The notes under the pieces: model-generated
What the model was told of the DNA's origin: nothing
Database searches by the model: none
The model's input: the letters and a program-made list of their open reading frames with translations, nothing else
From: an uncultured Oscillospiraceae bacterium
GTDB taxonomy: Bacteria; Bacillota; Clostridia; Oscillospirales; Ruminococcaceae
DNA: 32,728 nt
Reading direction: 5' to 3'
Assembly: GCA_934457235.1 (NCBI GenBank)
Contig: CAKSHT010000005.1
Location: 1-32,728, forward strand
Shown: positions 8,393 through 15,828 of the stretch, piece after piece
How the letters are laid out: every line of letters begins with the position of its first letter
Position numbering within the stretch: position 1 is the stretch's first letter
Made by a program: the position numbers and the translations under genes

Positions 8393-9418
8393 GTGGCTAA
8401 GATCGAGAAAAAGGCAAAGGAAGACCACAGTAACGACTGGTTATCCACATACGGCGACATGGTAACGCTGCTGCTGACGTTCTTCGTACTTCTGTACGCT
8501 TCTTCGTCGCAGGATGATCAGAAGTTCCAGTACATATATCAGGCGTTCACGTCACACGGCAAATATCTCAACCAGTACGTTGATTCTCCGAACCCCACAC
8601 CGGACGATGGGGAGGGCACCATCAGCGAGCAGCCGGACAGCAACGGAGGTCAGGGAAATCTTCCCCAGAGCTTCGACCAGCTGTATCATTTCATCTCACA
8701 GTATGTTTCTGATAACAACCTGGAGCAGTCCGTTTCGCTGGAGAACGGTGCAGCCCACCTTAGTATAAGATTTGATAATAACGTGTTCTTTGAGCCGAAC
8801 AGTTCGGTGCTCACCCAGGCGGGAAAGGATCTGCTTGATGGTATCGGACCCGGTATCAAGGCGGTAAAGACGTCCATCAAGACATGTACCGTAAACGGCC
8901 ACACGGCAAAGGCTATCTCAGAGGTAAACGACTGGGATCTGTCCTCCGGACGTGCAGTCAGCGTCGTGAAGTACATGGATTTTCGCAAGGTGCTTGACAC
9001 GGAGCAGTTCAGAACCAAGGGCAGCGGCTACGCAGAGCCTATTGCAGACAACAATACTCCCGAGGGCATGGCGCAGAACCGCCGCGTGGAGATGGTTCTG
9101 CTGAAATCAGATGTGGATCTCACGGATCCTGAGGTTATCAAGGATATTCTCAGATTCGACTATAATATCGATATGGATAATTTCGATCCCGACGGCAACA
9201 ACAGCAGCGATGTTGACAAGGTGCCGAACGATTATGCGCAGTCGATAATAAATTCGCTGGACGAAAAGTACCCCGACATTTCGGGCGGCAGCCAGTCGGT
9301 AGGGCCGGTGATCTCCGGGGATTACGATTTGTTTGCCGTTGACGCCGCGACAGATTCCGGAAGCGACTCCGGGTCAGACGGAGATGCTGCGGACAGTTCC
9401 GGCAGCGGAGCAGAATAA
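8393..9418 (+). CDS. motB: Flagellar motor stator protein MotB
   Basis: MotB anchors the stator to peptidoglycan and carries the ion-binding Asp. The 341-residue protein starts with a short charged segment, then one transmembrane helix beginning STYGDMVTLLLTFFVLLYAS. The Asp in GDMVT (residue 22) is the expected ion-binding residue. The OmpA/MotB peptidoglycan domain spans about residues 115-240, with NDWDLSSGRAVSVV and AQNRRVEMVLL. A further 95-residue Asp/Ser/Gly-rich tail extends past the domain and is unusual. The start is GTG with GGGGAGG seven bases upstream. It pairs with motA and has its own likely promoter. Confidence 0.95.
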   Translation: MAKIEKKAKEDHSNDWLSTYGDMVTLLLTFFVLLYASSSQDDQKFQYIYQAFTSHGKYLNQYVDSPNPTPDDGEGTISEQPDSNGGQGNLPQSFDQLYHFISQYVSDNNLEQSVSLENGAAHLSIRFDNNVFFEPNSSVLTQAGKDLLDGIGPGIKAVKTSIKTCTVNGHTAKAISEVNDWDLSSGRAVSVVKYMDFRKVLDTEQFRTKGSGYAEPIADNNTPEGMAQNRRVEMVLLKSDVDLTDPEVIKDILRFDYNIDMDNFDPDGNNSSDVDKVPNDYAQSIINSLDEKYPDISGGSQSVGPVISGDYDLFAVDAATDSGSDSGSDGDAADSSGSGAE

Positions 9419-9462
9419 CACTGCAAATTTGGTGCAGCAGTTAGATTTCAGGGGGGATACAG

Positions 9463-10452
9463 ATGGCTGATGTCCTGACGCAGGCGCAGATAGATGAAAT
9501 GCTCAAAAACGTTGCTGCCGGCGCAGTTCCGGTGGTTACGCAGAAAGAGGAAGAAAAGGTCAAGGAGTACGACTTCCGGGCTCCGAAGAAGTTCACGAAG
9601 GAGCAGATCAAGGTACTTGACGGTATCTTTGAGAACTACGCGAGACTTCTTTCCTCATATCTCACTGGCTTGCTCAGACTGTACTGCCGCGTTTCGCTCG
9701 TAAATATAGAGGAGCAGCGGTACAGTGAATTCAATAACGCCCTGCCGGATTATGTTCTGATGGGCATGGTGGATATGGGCATAAAGAACGAGGAAGTCAG
9801 TGAAACTACCGTCATCGTGCAGATATCCAATACGATAACGTTCACGATGATAGACCGTCTGCTTGGCGGCCGCGGCGAGTTCAGGGACGTAAACCGCGAC
9901 TTCACGGAAATAGAGATAACGATAATGACCGACGTCATGAATTCCATGGCTGGTCTGCTGTATGAGCCGTGGGCGACGCACATCGATCTTGAGCCGAAGC
10001 TCATCGGGATAGAGACCAACTCCCGCGTAGTGCAGACTATAGGCCATGAGGATACAGTCATCATCGTGGCGCTGGAGGTTGAGATAAACGGCGCCAAGTC
10101 GATAATTTCAGTGTGCATTCCGGCGATAAACCTTGACGAGATAATGAGCAAGTTCATTTCGCGCTATAACGTTTCAAGACGTAAGCTTGACGCGAACCGC
10201 GAGGCAGAGCGCCGCGACACTATCATGACCGGTATCAGCGGCACCGACCTGAATATCACGGCGGTGCTCGGAGAAATAAATCTTGATCTTTACGAAGTGC
10301 TGACATTGCAGGTGAACGATGTTATCCCGCTTGGCAAGAGCATAACCAGCGATGTTGATGTAAAGATAGGGAACAAGCGCTGGTGCACCGGAAAGCTGGG
10401 TACCTACAATAACAAAAAGGCTGTAATGATAGATAATTTTATAGAGAATTGA
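9463..10452 (+). CDS. fliM: Flagellar motor switch protein FliM
   Basis: FliM forms the C-ring switch that binds CheY-P and sets the direction or state of rotation. The 329-residue product begins with the conserved CheY-P-binding peptide LTQAQIDEMLKN (residues 5-16), then the FliM middle domain with the family's pattern LLRLYCRVSLVNIEEQRYSEF and GGRGEFRDVNRDFTEIE. A SpoA-type C-terminal domain ends near residue 325. GGGGGG precedes the ATG. In most Firmicutes fliL lies between the stator or hook genes and fliM; here motB leads directly into fliM. fliY follows with 13 bases between stop and start. Confidence 0.95.
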   Translation: MADVLTQAQIDEMLKNVAAGAVPVVTQKEEEKVKEYDFRAPKKFTKEQIKVLDGIFENYARLLSSYLTGLLRLYCRVSLVNIEEQRYSEFNNALPDYVLMGMVDMGIKNEEVSETTVIVQISNTITFTMIDRLLGGRGEFRDVNRDFTEIEITIMTDVMNSMAGLLYEPWATHIDLEPKLIGIETNSRVVQTIGHEDTVIIVALEVEINGAKSIISVCIPAINLDEIMSKFISRYNVSRRKLDANREAERRDTIMTGISGTDLNITAVLGEINLDLYEVLTLQVNDVIPLGKSITSDVDVKIGNKRWCTGKLGTYNNKKAVMIDNFIEN

Positions 10453-10465
10453 GGTAAAATGTTTG

Positions 10466-11665
10466 ATGGCTAACGAAAAGGATGCAAACGTTGAATTCAG
10501 CTCATATGAGATAGACGCTGTCGGCGAAATACTAAACATAAGCATGGGCGCCGCTGCGACTGCCGTTTCCGAGCTGCTCAACGCCAAGGTCTGGATCACG
10601 ACACCTCAGGTAAACGTGGTCAAGGCTGCCGATCTCAACTACGACCGCCTTGAGCCTGCAATATGCGTAAAGATCGTGTATGTTTCCGGTATCTCCGGTC
10701 AGAACATGATGGTGCTGAAGCAGGACGATGTTCAGCTGATCCTCAATCAGCTGATGGGAAATCCGCTGGTCGTTTCCCCGGATTTCGAATTCGATGAGAT
10801 GAACATCAGCGCTGTTTCTGAGGTTATGAACCAGATGATGGGCGCTTCTGCGACCGCGCTGTCAGATCTGCTGGGCATCTCGGTGGATATCTCCACCCCC
10901 ACGCCCTATCTGATAGAGCAGACGAACTTCTGCCAGCTTGCTGAACTGGATCCGGAGGAAACGATCGTTGCGGTTACATTCAACCTTTCCGTTGACGGCG
11001 TTATGAACAGTGAGTTTATGTCCGTCATGTCCGTGGAGCTTGCAAAGTCCCTTTCCGGAAAGATGATAGAAAAGTTCAATGGCGACGCAGCAGAAACACA
11101 GGAAGCCACGCAGACTGCTCAGCCTGCCCCCGCACCTGCTCCGGCACCTGCGGCAGCGGCTCCTGCTCCGGCAGCACCTGCACCCGCTCCTGCGGCACAG
11201 CAGCCTGCTCCGGCACCTGTTCAGAGCGCCTCTGGATATCAGTATCCTCCGCAGGGACAGCCCCAGGCTTATCCCGGTTATGGTTACGGCGGTCAGTATG
11301 CGGCTTACGGAGCTTATCCTCCGCCTGCGCCTCCCGTTAATATTCAGAACGCGCAGCTGCACCAGTTTGACGCTATGGACTTTGGACTTCCCACAGACCA
11401 GAAGGACAACCTAAAGCTGCTGATGGGTGTTCCGCTGGAGATCTCTGTTGAGATAGGCACCGCGAAGCGCAAGGTCAAGGATATCCTGGAATTCCAGCAG
11501 GGTACTATCATTGAGCTTGAGCGTCAGGCAGGTGCGCCGGTAGACGTTGTTGTCAACGGAAACCTCATTGCACGCGGCGATGTTGTGGTCATTGACGATA
11601 ACTTTGCGGTAAGAATAACCGAGATCGTGAAGTCCAACTTCATGGATAGCCTGGGTAAACAATAA
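10466..11665 (+). CDS. fliY: Flagellar motor switch phosphatase FliY (CheC-like plus FliN domains)
   Basis: FliY combines a CheC-type CheY-P phosphatase with a FliN-like switch domain. Both phosphatase motifs are intact: D17/E21/N24 in EIDAVGEILN and S115/E119/N122 in SAVSEVMN. An Ala/Pro then Gly/Tyr-rich linker spans about residues 214-292. The C-terminal SpoA/FliN domain (about 300-395) has LLMGVPLEISVEIG and APVDVVVNGNLIARGDVVVI. The start is the ATG at 10466, with GAGGT overlapping the fliM stop; a TTG one codon earlier is less likely. Unlike Bacillus FliY, no LSQxEIDALL CheY-binding peptide precedes the phosphatase domain. cheY follows. Confidence 0.94.
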   Translation: MANEKDANVEFSSYEIDAVGEILNISMGAAATAVSELLNAKVWITTPQVNVVKAADLNYDRLEPAICVKIVYVSGISGQNMMVLKQDDVQLILNQLMGNPLVVSPDFEFDEMNISAVSEVMNQMMGASATALSDLLGISVDISTPTPYLIEQTNFCQLAELDPEETIVAVTFNLSVDGVMNSEFMSVMSVELAKSLSGKMIEKFNGDAAETQEATQTAQPAPAPAPAPAAAAPAPAAPAPAPAAQQPAPAPVQSASGYQYPPQGQPQAYPGYGYGGQYAAYGAYPPPAPPVNIQNAQLHQFDAMDFGLPTDQKDNLKLLMGVPLEISVEIGTAKRKVKDILEFQQGTIIELERQAGAPVDVVVNGNLIARGDVVVIDDNFAVRITEIVKSNFMDSLGKQ

Positions 11666-11669
11666 TATA

Positions 11670-11701
11670 CTACAATGATTTAAAACTACAATAAATCAAG
11701 G
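11670..11701 (+). repeat. Short 16-bp tandem duplication upstream of cheY
   Basis: ACTACAAT is repeated at 16-base spacing (11669/11685 onward) with partial similarity over the rest of the unit. Each copy contains a TACAAT that looks like a -10 box, but neither has a convincing -35 at 17 bases. It may be chance in an AT-rich gap. Confidence 0.3.
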
Positions 11702-11713
11702 AGAGTTTTTGTA

Positions 11714-12076
11714 ATGGATAAGAAGATTTTACTGGTAGACGACGCAGCTTTCATGAGAATGCTCATCAAGGACGCACTGACCAAGAACGGCTACACCAAT
11801 ATCCTTGAAGCAGCCGACGGTCAGATCGCATGCGATGTATATGCAGCGGAGAAGCCTGACCTTGTTATCATGGATATTACCATGCCTAACAAGACCGGTA
11901 TCGAAGCTCTCAAGGACATAAAGGGCATGGATCCGATGGCAAAGGTCGTAATGTGCTCTGCAATGGGTCAGGAAGCAATGGTCGTTGAGGCTATCAAGCT
12001 GGGCGCGCTCGACTTCATCGTAAAGCCCTTCAAGCCTGACAGAATCTTACAGACTGTAAAGAAGGTTCTCGGCTGA
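11714..12076 (+). CDS. cheY: Chemotaxis response regulator CheY
   Basis: CheY is a single-domain receiver that, when phosphorylated by CheA, binds FliM/FliY at the motor. The 120-residue protein has the acidic pair D9/D10 (LLVDDAAFM), the phospho-acceptor D54 (LVIMDITMP), a conserved Ser in VMCSAMG, and the Lys in VKPF near residue 104. No output domain is present. AAGGAGAG lies upstream of the ATG. It sits between fliY and fliO, as in Bacillus. The cognate kinase CheA is not in this window. A hairpin with T-rich tail follows the gene. Confidence 0.96.
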   Translation: MDKKILLVDDAAFMRMLIKDALTKNGYTNILEAADGQIACDVYAAEKPDLVIMDITMPNKTGIEALKDIKGMDPMAKVVMCSAMGQEAMVVEAIKLGALDFIVKPFKPDRILQTVKKVLG

Positions 12077-12159
12077 TATCTGCGGATACATAGCAGAACC
12101 GGCTGCGCAGGTGCAGGACGGTCATGTCAGCGGGGCTGGGCTTCGTGAAGCATTTTTCC

Positions 12160-12203
12160 GCCGCACTGTTCAAGCCGCCGGTTTGATGGTGCGGCTGTTT
12201 TAG
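12160..12203 (+). terminator. Terminator-like hairpin after cheY
   Basis: GCCGCAC (12160-12166) pairs with GTGCGGC (12189-12195), with an inner TCAA/TTGA helix, and is followed by TGTTTTAG. A smaller GCTT/AAGC hairpin with ATTTTT lies just before (about 12140-12157). They could lower transcription between cheY and fliO. The strength is uncertain because the T-run is broken. Confidence 0.45.
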
Positions 12204-12240
12204 TTAGCAAATTTCCCCGTGAAGAACAGGAGGTCATGCA

Positions 12241-12582
12241 GTGGAATATTTTCAGATGATAATGGCGCTGCTTGGCGTTCTGGCGCTGGTTTTCCTGCTT
12301 TTCTGGGCGATGAAGAAGCTCAACCGCCGCGTTACTATAAGCGACAGCAGGAATATGAGGGTGCTGGAGCGTATAAATCTCGGTCCGGACAAGATGCTGC
12401 TGCTTATCAGCGTGTGCGGGAAGTGCATGGTGGTCGGCGTTACCAACGGCAGGGTTGAAAAGATCCACGAGCTTGAGGAAACGGAAGAGCAGCTGCTGGC
12501 GAAAAAGGACGACAACGGCGGAAATCCTACGTTCAAAGAAAGCTTCAAAATAGTACTCAAGGACATGATGAACAAAAAGTGA
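12241..12582 (+). CDS. fliO: Flagellar biosynthesis protein FliO (FliZ in Bacillus)
   Basis: FliO is a small membrane protein that helps assemble the FliP-FliQ-FliR export gate. The 113-residue product has one N-terminal transmembrane helix (about residues 7-24: IMALLGVLALVFLLFWAM). The cytoplasmic domain has the family pattern RVLERINLGPDKMLLLISVCGK and VVGVTNGRVEKI. The GTG start is set by AGGAGG seven bases upstream. It lies directly before fliP, with which it slightly interlocks, since the fliP ribosome site begins 2 bases after the fliO stop. Confidence 0.88.
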   Translation: MEYFQMIMALLGVLALVFLLFWAMKKLNRRVTISDSRNMRVLERINLGPDKMLLLISVCGKCMVVGVTNGRVEKIHELEETEEQLLAKKDDNGGNPTFKESFKIVLKDMMNKK

Positions 12583-12596
12583 TCGGAGGCGGCGGC

Positions 12597-13523
12597 GTGT
12601 TAAAACAGTATCAGCTGACGAAAGAGAATAAGCAGCTTTTGCTGAAATTTGCGGTATCGCTTCTGGTGACGGTGCTGCTTACGGTGCTTGTATGCACTCT
12701 CTCGGCTTACGCGGAGCAGGTGAATGCGGCTTCGGCGGCAACACAGGAGGCTGCGGCGACTACCGCAGAAGCTCCGATACAGACGGACAAGCAGCCCGGC
12801 GATTACCTGGACACCGATCCGACATACGTTGACGAGGACGCAGGTTCCTCGGTGATACAGGAGCTTATCGGCGTGGACGCTTCCCAGCCGCTGGAGATCA
12901 TCATACTTCTGACGCTCATCGCGCTGGCTCCGTCGCTGCTGATAATGATGACCTGCTTCACCAGGATAGTCATAGTCCTTGGATTCCTCAGGACGGCGAT
13001 GCAGACCCAGAGCACTCCGCCAAACATGGTGATCACCGGAATGGCGCTGTTTCTGACGTTCTTCATCATGGCTCCGGTGTTCTCCGAGATAAACGAGGTG
13101 GCTTACCAGCCCTATGTCAGCGAGGAGCTTACTACGCAGGAGGCGCTCGACGCGGCTTCCGTCCCGCTGAAGAAATTCATGCTGAAGCAGACCAGCAATG
13201 ACGATCTTCAATTCTTCCTCGACCTGTCAAAGACCGAAATTCCGGACGAGATAACCGAGGAATACCTTGAAAACGACCTCAGTCTGACGGTCATAGTACC
13301 GTCGTTTATGATAAGCGAGCTTAAACGTGCGTTCCAGATGGGCTTCCTGATATTCCTGCCCTTCCTGGTCATTGACCTTGTTGTCGGCAGTACGCTCATG
13401 TCAATGGGTATGATGATGCTGCCACCGGCGATGATCTCAATGCCGTTCAAGATACTCGTATTCGTACTTGCGGATGGCTGGAACCTGTTGATAGGCTCCG
13501 TTGTCGCAAGTTACAATCTATAG
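12597..13523 (+). CDS. fliP: Flagellar export gate protein FliP
   Basis: FliP forms the core of the type III export gate with FliQ and FliR. From GTG at 12597 the protein has 308 residues. A signal-peptide-like hydrophobic stretch (about residues 20-40) ends near AYAEQ. A polar 50-residue segment follows, then the conserved FliP core with ILLTLIALAPSLLIMMTCFTR, GFLRTAMQTQSTPPNMV and GFLIFLPFLVIDLVVGS. The start is chosen because GGAGG lies 7 bases upstream; an earlier in-frame GTG at 12579 overlaps fliO and has no good ribosome site. Order with fliO, fliQ and fliR is standard. Confidence 0.95.
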   Translation: MLKQYQLTKENKQLLLKFAVSLLVTVLLTVLVCTLSAYAEQVNAASAATQEAAATTAEAPIQTDKQPGDYLDTDPTYVDEDAGSSVIQELIGVDASQPLEIIILLTLIALAPSLLIMMTCFTRIVIVLGFLRTAMQTQSTPPNMVITGMALFLTFFIMAPVFSEINEVAYQPYVSEELTTQEALDAASVPLKKFMLKQTSNDDLQFFLDLSKTEIPDEITEEYLENDLSLTVIVPSFMISELKRAFQMGFLIFLPFLVIDLVVGSTLMSMGMMMLPPAMISMPFKILVFVLADGWNLLIGSVVASYNL

Positions 13524-13545
13524 CTTCCGAAGGGTGGTGTGACAA

Positions 13546-13818
13546 TTGACGCAGGACGATATGATGGAGGTTTTCCTTGCAGCGATAATGCTTGCATTCA
13601 AGCTGGCGCTGCCTATACTTCTCATCGCAATGATAGTTGGTCTGGTCATAGCCATACTCCAGGCGGCTACGCAGGTGCATGAGCAGACGCTCTCCTTTGC
13701 CCCAAAAGCAGTGGCGGTAGGATTGGCTCTGTTTTTCCTGGCGCCCTGGATGACCTCGGAGTGCATCGACTTTGTAAATCTCATATTCGAGAAGGTCGCC
13801 GCAGTCCCCATTACATAA
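13546..13818 (+). CDS. fliQ: Flagellar export gate protein FliQ
   Basis: FliQ is a two-helix membrane subunit of the export gate. The 90-residue product has normal family length. The two hydrophobic hairpin helices lie near residues 15-40 and 52-78, with the conserved ATQVHEQTLSFAPK between them. The start is TTG with a GGTGGTG-like site upstream. A downstream ATG (MMEVF) would shorten it by five residues and is the alternative. It is tightly packed between fliP and fliR. Confidence 0.93.
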   Translation: MTQDDMMEVFLAAIMLAFKLALPILLIAMIVGLVIAILQAATQVHEQTLSFAPKAVAVGLALFFLAPWMTSECIDFVNLIFEKVAAVPIT

Positions 13819-13827
13819 GGCGGCGCT

Positions 13828-14613
13828 ATGTCAGAGATCTGGAGTATCATTCAGAACAACTTCGTTATCGTGATCATGGTGCTGGCGAGGGTCAGCGGGA
13901 TATTCACGTTCAACCCGATCTTTTCGCGAAACGGCGTGCCTAATATGGTCAAGGCGGGGATTTCGCTCATGCTGGCGGTTGTCATTGCTTCCGCGGGCGG
14001 AGTGAGCTACACCATGCCATCAGGGCTTCTGCCGTTTGTGTTCGACATAGGCAAGGAACTTCTGGTCGGATTTTCGCTGGGATTTTTCGTGAATCTGATG
14101 TTGCAGATGTTTACATACGCCGGCGAGGTGTCGGATTTCCAAATCGGCTTTTCGATGTCGAAGAGCTACGACCCGACGTTCGGTACTACCAGCCTTATCA
14201 CACAGTACTACAGCTGGTGGTTTATGGTGTATTTCTTCCTGGTGGGCGGACATCTGTCCTATATAAAGCTGTTCGCGGTGTCCTATGAAACGATACCGAT
14301 AGGGTTCAGCGATTTTAATTTCAACTATATGTACCTCATCGTGCAGTATTTCGAAACGGTGATAACGCTCGGTCTAAAACTGGCTATGCCGGTCATGGCG
14401 GCGGAACTTGTGACGGAATTCTGCATTGGCGTTCTGATGAAGGCAGTTCCGTCGATACACGTATTCGTGCTGAATGTTCAGATAAAGATGATGGTCGGTT
14501 TCGTGGTGCTGGCGGCAAGCTGCTCCATGACCGCAGGCTTCATGCAGGATATAATGGATCTGCTTTTTACGAATCTCAACGGACTGCTGGAGCAGATGAC
14601 GGCAGTTACCTAG
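13828..14613 (+). CDS. fliR: Flagellar export gate protein FliR
   Basis: FliR completes the FliPQR export gate. The 261-residue membrane protein has about six hydrophobic helices. Conserved pieces are VLARVSGIFTFNPIF near the N-terminus, ELLVGFSLGFFVNL and AGEVSDFQIGFSM in the middle, and a hydrophobic C-terminal third with LNVQIKMMVGFVVL. It begins 9 bases after fliQ, with a weak AAGGCGG site, so coupling is likely. Unlike most relatives, it is separated from flhB by about 100 bases holding an inverted repeat. Confidence 0.94.
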   Translation: MSEIWSIIQNNFVIVIMVLARVSGIFTFNPIFSRNGVPNMVKAGISLMLAVVIASAGGVSYTMPSGLLPFVFDIGKELLVGFSLGFFVNLMLQMFTYAGEVSDFQIGFSMSKSYDPTFGTTSLITQYYSWWFMVYFFLVGGHLSYIKLFAVSYETIPIGFSDFNFNYMYLIVQYFETVITLGLKLAMPVMAAELVTEFCIGVLMKAVPSIHVFVLNVQIKMMVGFVVLAASCSMTAGFMQDIMDLLFTNLNGLLEQMTAVT

Positions 14614-14617
14614 AGAA

Positions 14618-14691
14618 ACGCTGAATAAAACAAAATCACCTGTTCAAACGAGCACGCGTCTGTTTTTTTTACGCTTTGCCGTATTCAGCGT
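14618..14691. mobile_element. MITE-like element with perfect 10-bp terminal inverted repeats
   Basis: ACGCTGAATA (14618-14627) is perfectly mirrored by TATTCAGCGT (14682-14691), enclosing 54 bases that include an eight-T run and code for nothing obvious. It lies between fliR and flhB, genes that usually abut. No target-site duplication is evident. It could instead be a terminator or regulatory hairpin. Mobility is inference. Confidence 0.4.
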
Positions 14692-14715
14692 GTTCCTGGC
14701 TGAAAGGGTGGAATT

Positions 14716-15780
14716 ATGGCAGGAGAAGAAAAAACCGAAAAAGCCACCCCGAAAAAGCGGCGGGATCAACGCAAAGAGGGTAATGTCCTCCAGAGCAAGG
14801 AGATAGTCACCGCGGCTTCAGTGCTGGGTATCTTCGCTTCAATGCGGCTTTTGCTGGGATTTATCGCAAAGTCGCTGCTGGCGTACTCCGGCTCAGTTTA
14901 TGAGCATATCGGGCAGACTACAGTCAGCACGGATACGATAATGTCGATTTTCGTTGACGTTATCACGGTCATTGTGATATGCGTAGGTCCTATCTGCCTT
15001 ATCGCGATATTCCTCGGAATAATCCCGACGGTGGCGCAGACGAGGGGTCTGTTTACGATGAAAGCGCTGAAGCCGAAGTTTTCACGGCTCAATCCGCTTT
15101 CGGGAATAAAAAAGCTGTTCTCGATGCAGTCCATAGTGAGTATACTCAAGGGACTTATCGAGGTCATCATAATCAGCGTTGTTATCTATAACGAGATACG
15201 CGACAGAATGCCGAAGTTCATCGCGCTGATGAACACAGGCGTTATGCAGGGCGTGACATATGCGGCGCTGACGATATTCGACCTGGTGATGCTGATATGC
15301 ATAATGCTGGTGTTCGTTGCAGCTGCGGATTTCCTTTTCCAGTGGTGGCAGTTTGAGAAGAAGCTCAAAATGTCCAAGCAGGAGGTCAAGGAAGAGTTCA
15401 AGCAGATGGAAGGCGACCCGCAGATAAAGGGCAAGATCAAGCAGAGACAGCAGCAGATGGCGCAGATGCGCATGATGCAGGAGGTCCCCCAGGCGGACGT
15501 TATCATCAGAAACCCGACGCACTTCGCGGTCGCGCTGAAATACGACCAGGACAAGAACAACGCCCCCCAGGTGGTGGCAAAGGGAAAGGATTACCTGGCG
15601 CTTCGCATAGTGCAGATCGCGGAGGAAAACAACGTAATGACAATAGAAAATCCGCCTTTGGCGCGTTCACTGTACAGTATGGTGGACGTTGGCAGGGAGA
15701 TACCCGCCGAACTTTATAACGCAGTCGCCGAGGTGCTGACGGTAGTCTACCGCGAGAAGCACAAGACACTTCATGCGTGA
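14716..15780 (+). CDS. flhB: Flagellar export switch protein FlhB
   Basis: FlhB is the membrane component that switches export from hook to filament substrates after self-cleavage. The 354-residue product opens with the polar family signature EKTEKATPKKRRDQRKEGNV. Four transmembrane helices follow (to about residue 215), then the cytoplasmic domain. The autocleavage motif NPTH is intact at about residues 266-269, followed by FAVALKYD and ENPPLARSLY. GGGTGG lies before the ATG. It comes before flhA as usual. It pairs functionally with FliK in this same operon. Confidence 0.96.
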   Translation: MAGEEKTEKATPKKRRDQRKEGNVLQSKEIVTAASVLGIFASMRLLLGFIAKSLLAYSGSVYEHIGQTTVSTDTIMSIFVDVITVIVICVGPICLIAIFLGIIPTVAQTRGLFTMKALKPKFSRLNPLSGIKKLFSMQSIVSILKGLIEVIIISVVIYNEIRDRMPKFIALMNTGVMQGVTYAALTIFDLVMLICIMLVFVAAADFLFQWWQFEKKLKMSKQEVKEEFKQMEGDPQIKGKIKQRQQQMAQMRMMQEVPQADVIIRNPTHFAVALKYDQDKNNAPQVVAKGKDYLALRIVQIAEENNVMTIENPPLARSLYSMVDVGREIPAELYNAVAEVLTVVYREKHKTLHA

Positions 15781-15784
15781 TTTT

Positions 15785-15814
15785 TCGACACTTAAAGTAT
15801 AATCATGATATAAT
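15785..15814 (+). promoter_or_regulatory. Candidate sigma-A promoter upstream of flhA
   Basis: TCGACA (15785-15790) and TATAAT (15809-15814) are separated by 18 bases, between the flhB stop and flhA. A second TATAAT at 15798-15803 lacks a good -35. Initiation 6-8 bases past the -10 would give a transcript starting about 7-9 bases from the flhA ATG. Confidence 0.5.
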
Positions 15815-15820
15815 ATTACA

Positions 15821-15828
15821 GAAAGGAG
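15821..15828 (+). promoter_or_regulatory. Abutting Shine-Dalgarno site of flhA
   Basis: GAAAGGAG ends immediately before the ATG at 15829, leaving no normal spacer. An in-frame TAA lies at 15811-15813, so no earlier start exists. Either the ATG is used with an unusual initiation mode on a near-leaderless transcript, or a rare start such as ATA (15838 or 15841) is used. Confidence 0.5.

Noticed and set aside
11110..11225. Pro/Ala-coding repetitive stretch in fliY as a DNA repeat array
   Set aside because: It stays in frame and is the expected flexible linker between the phosphatase and FliN domains.
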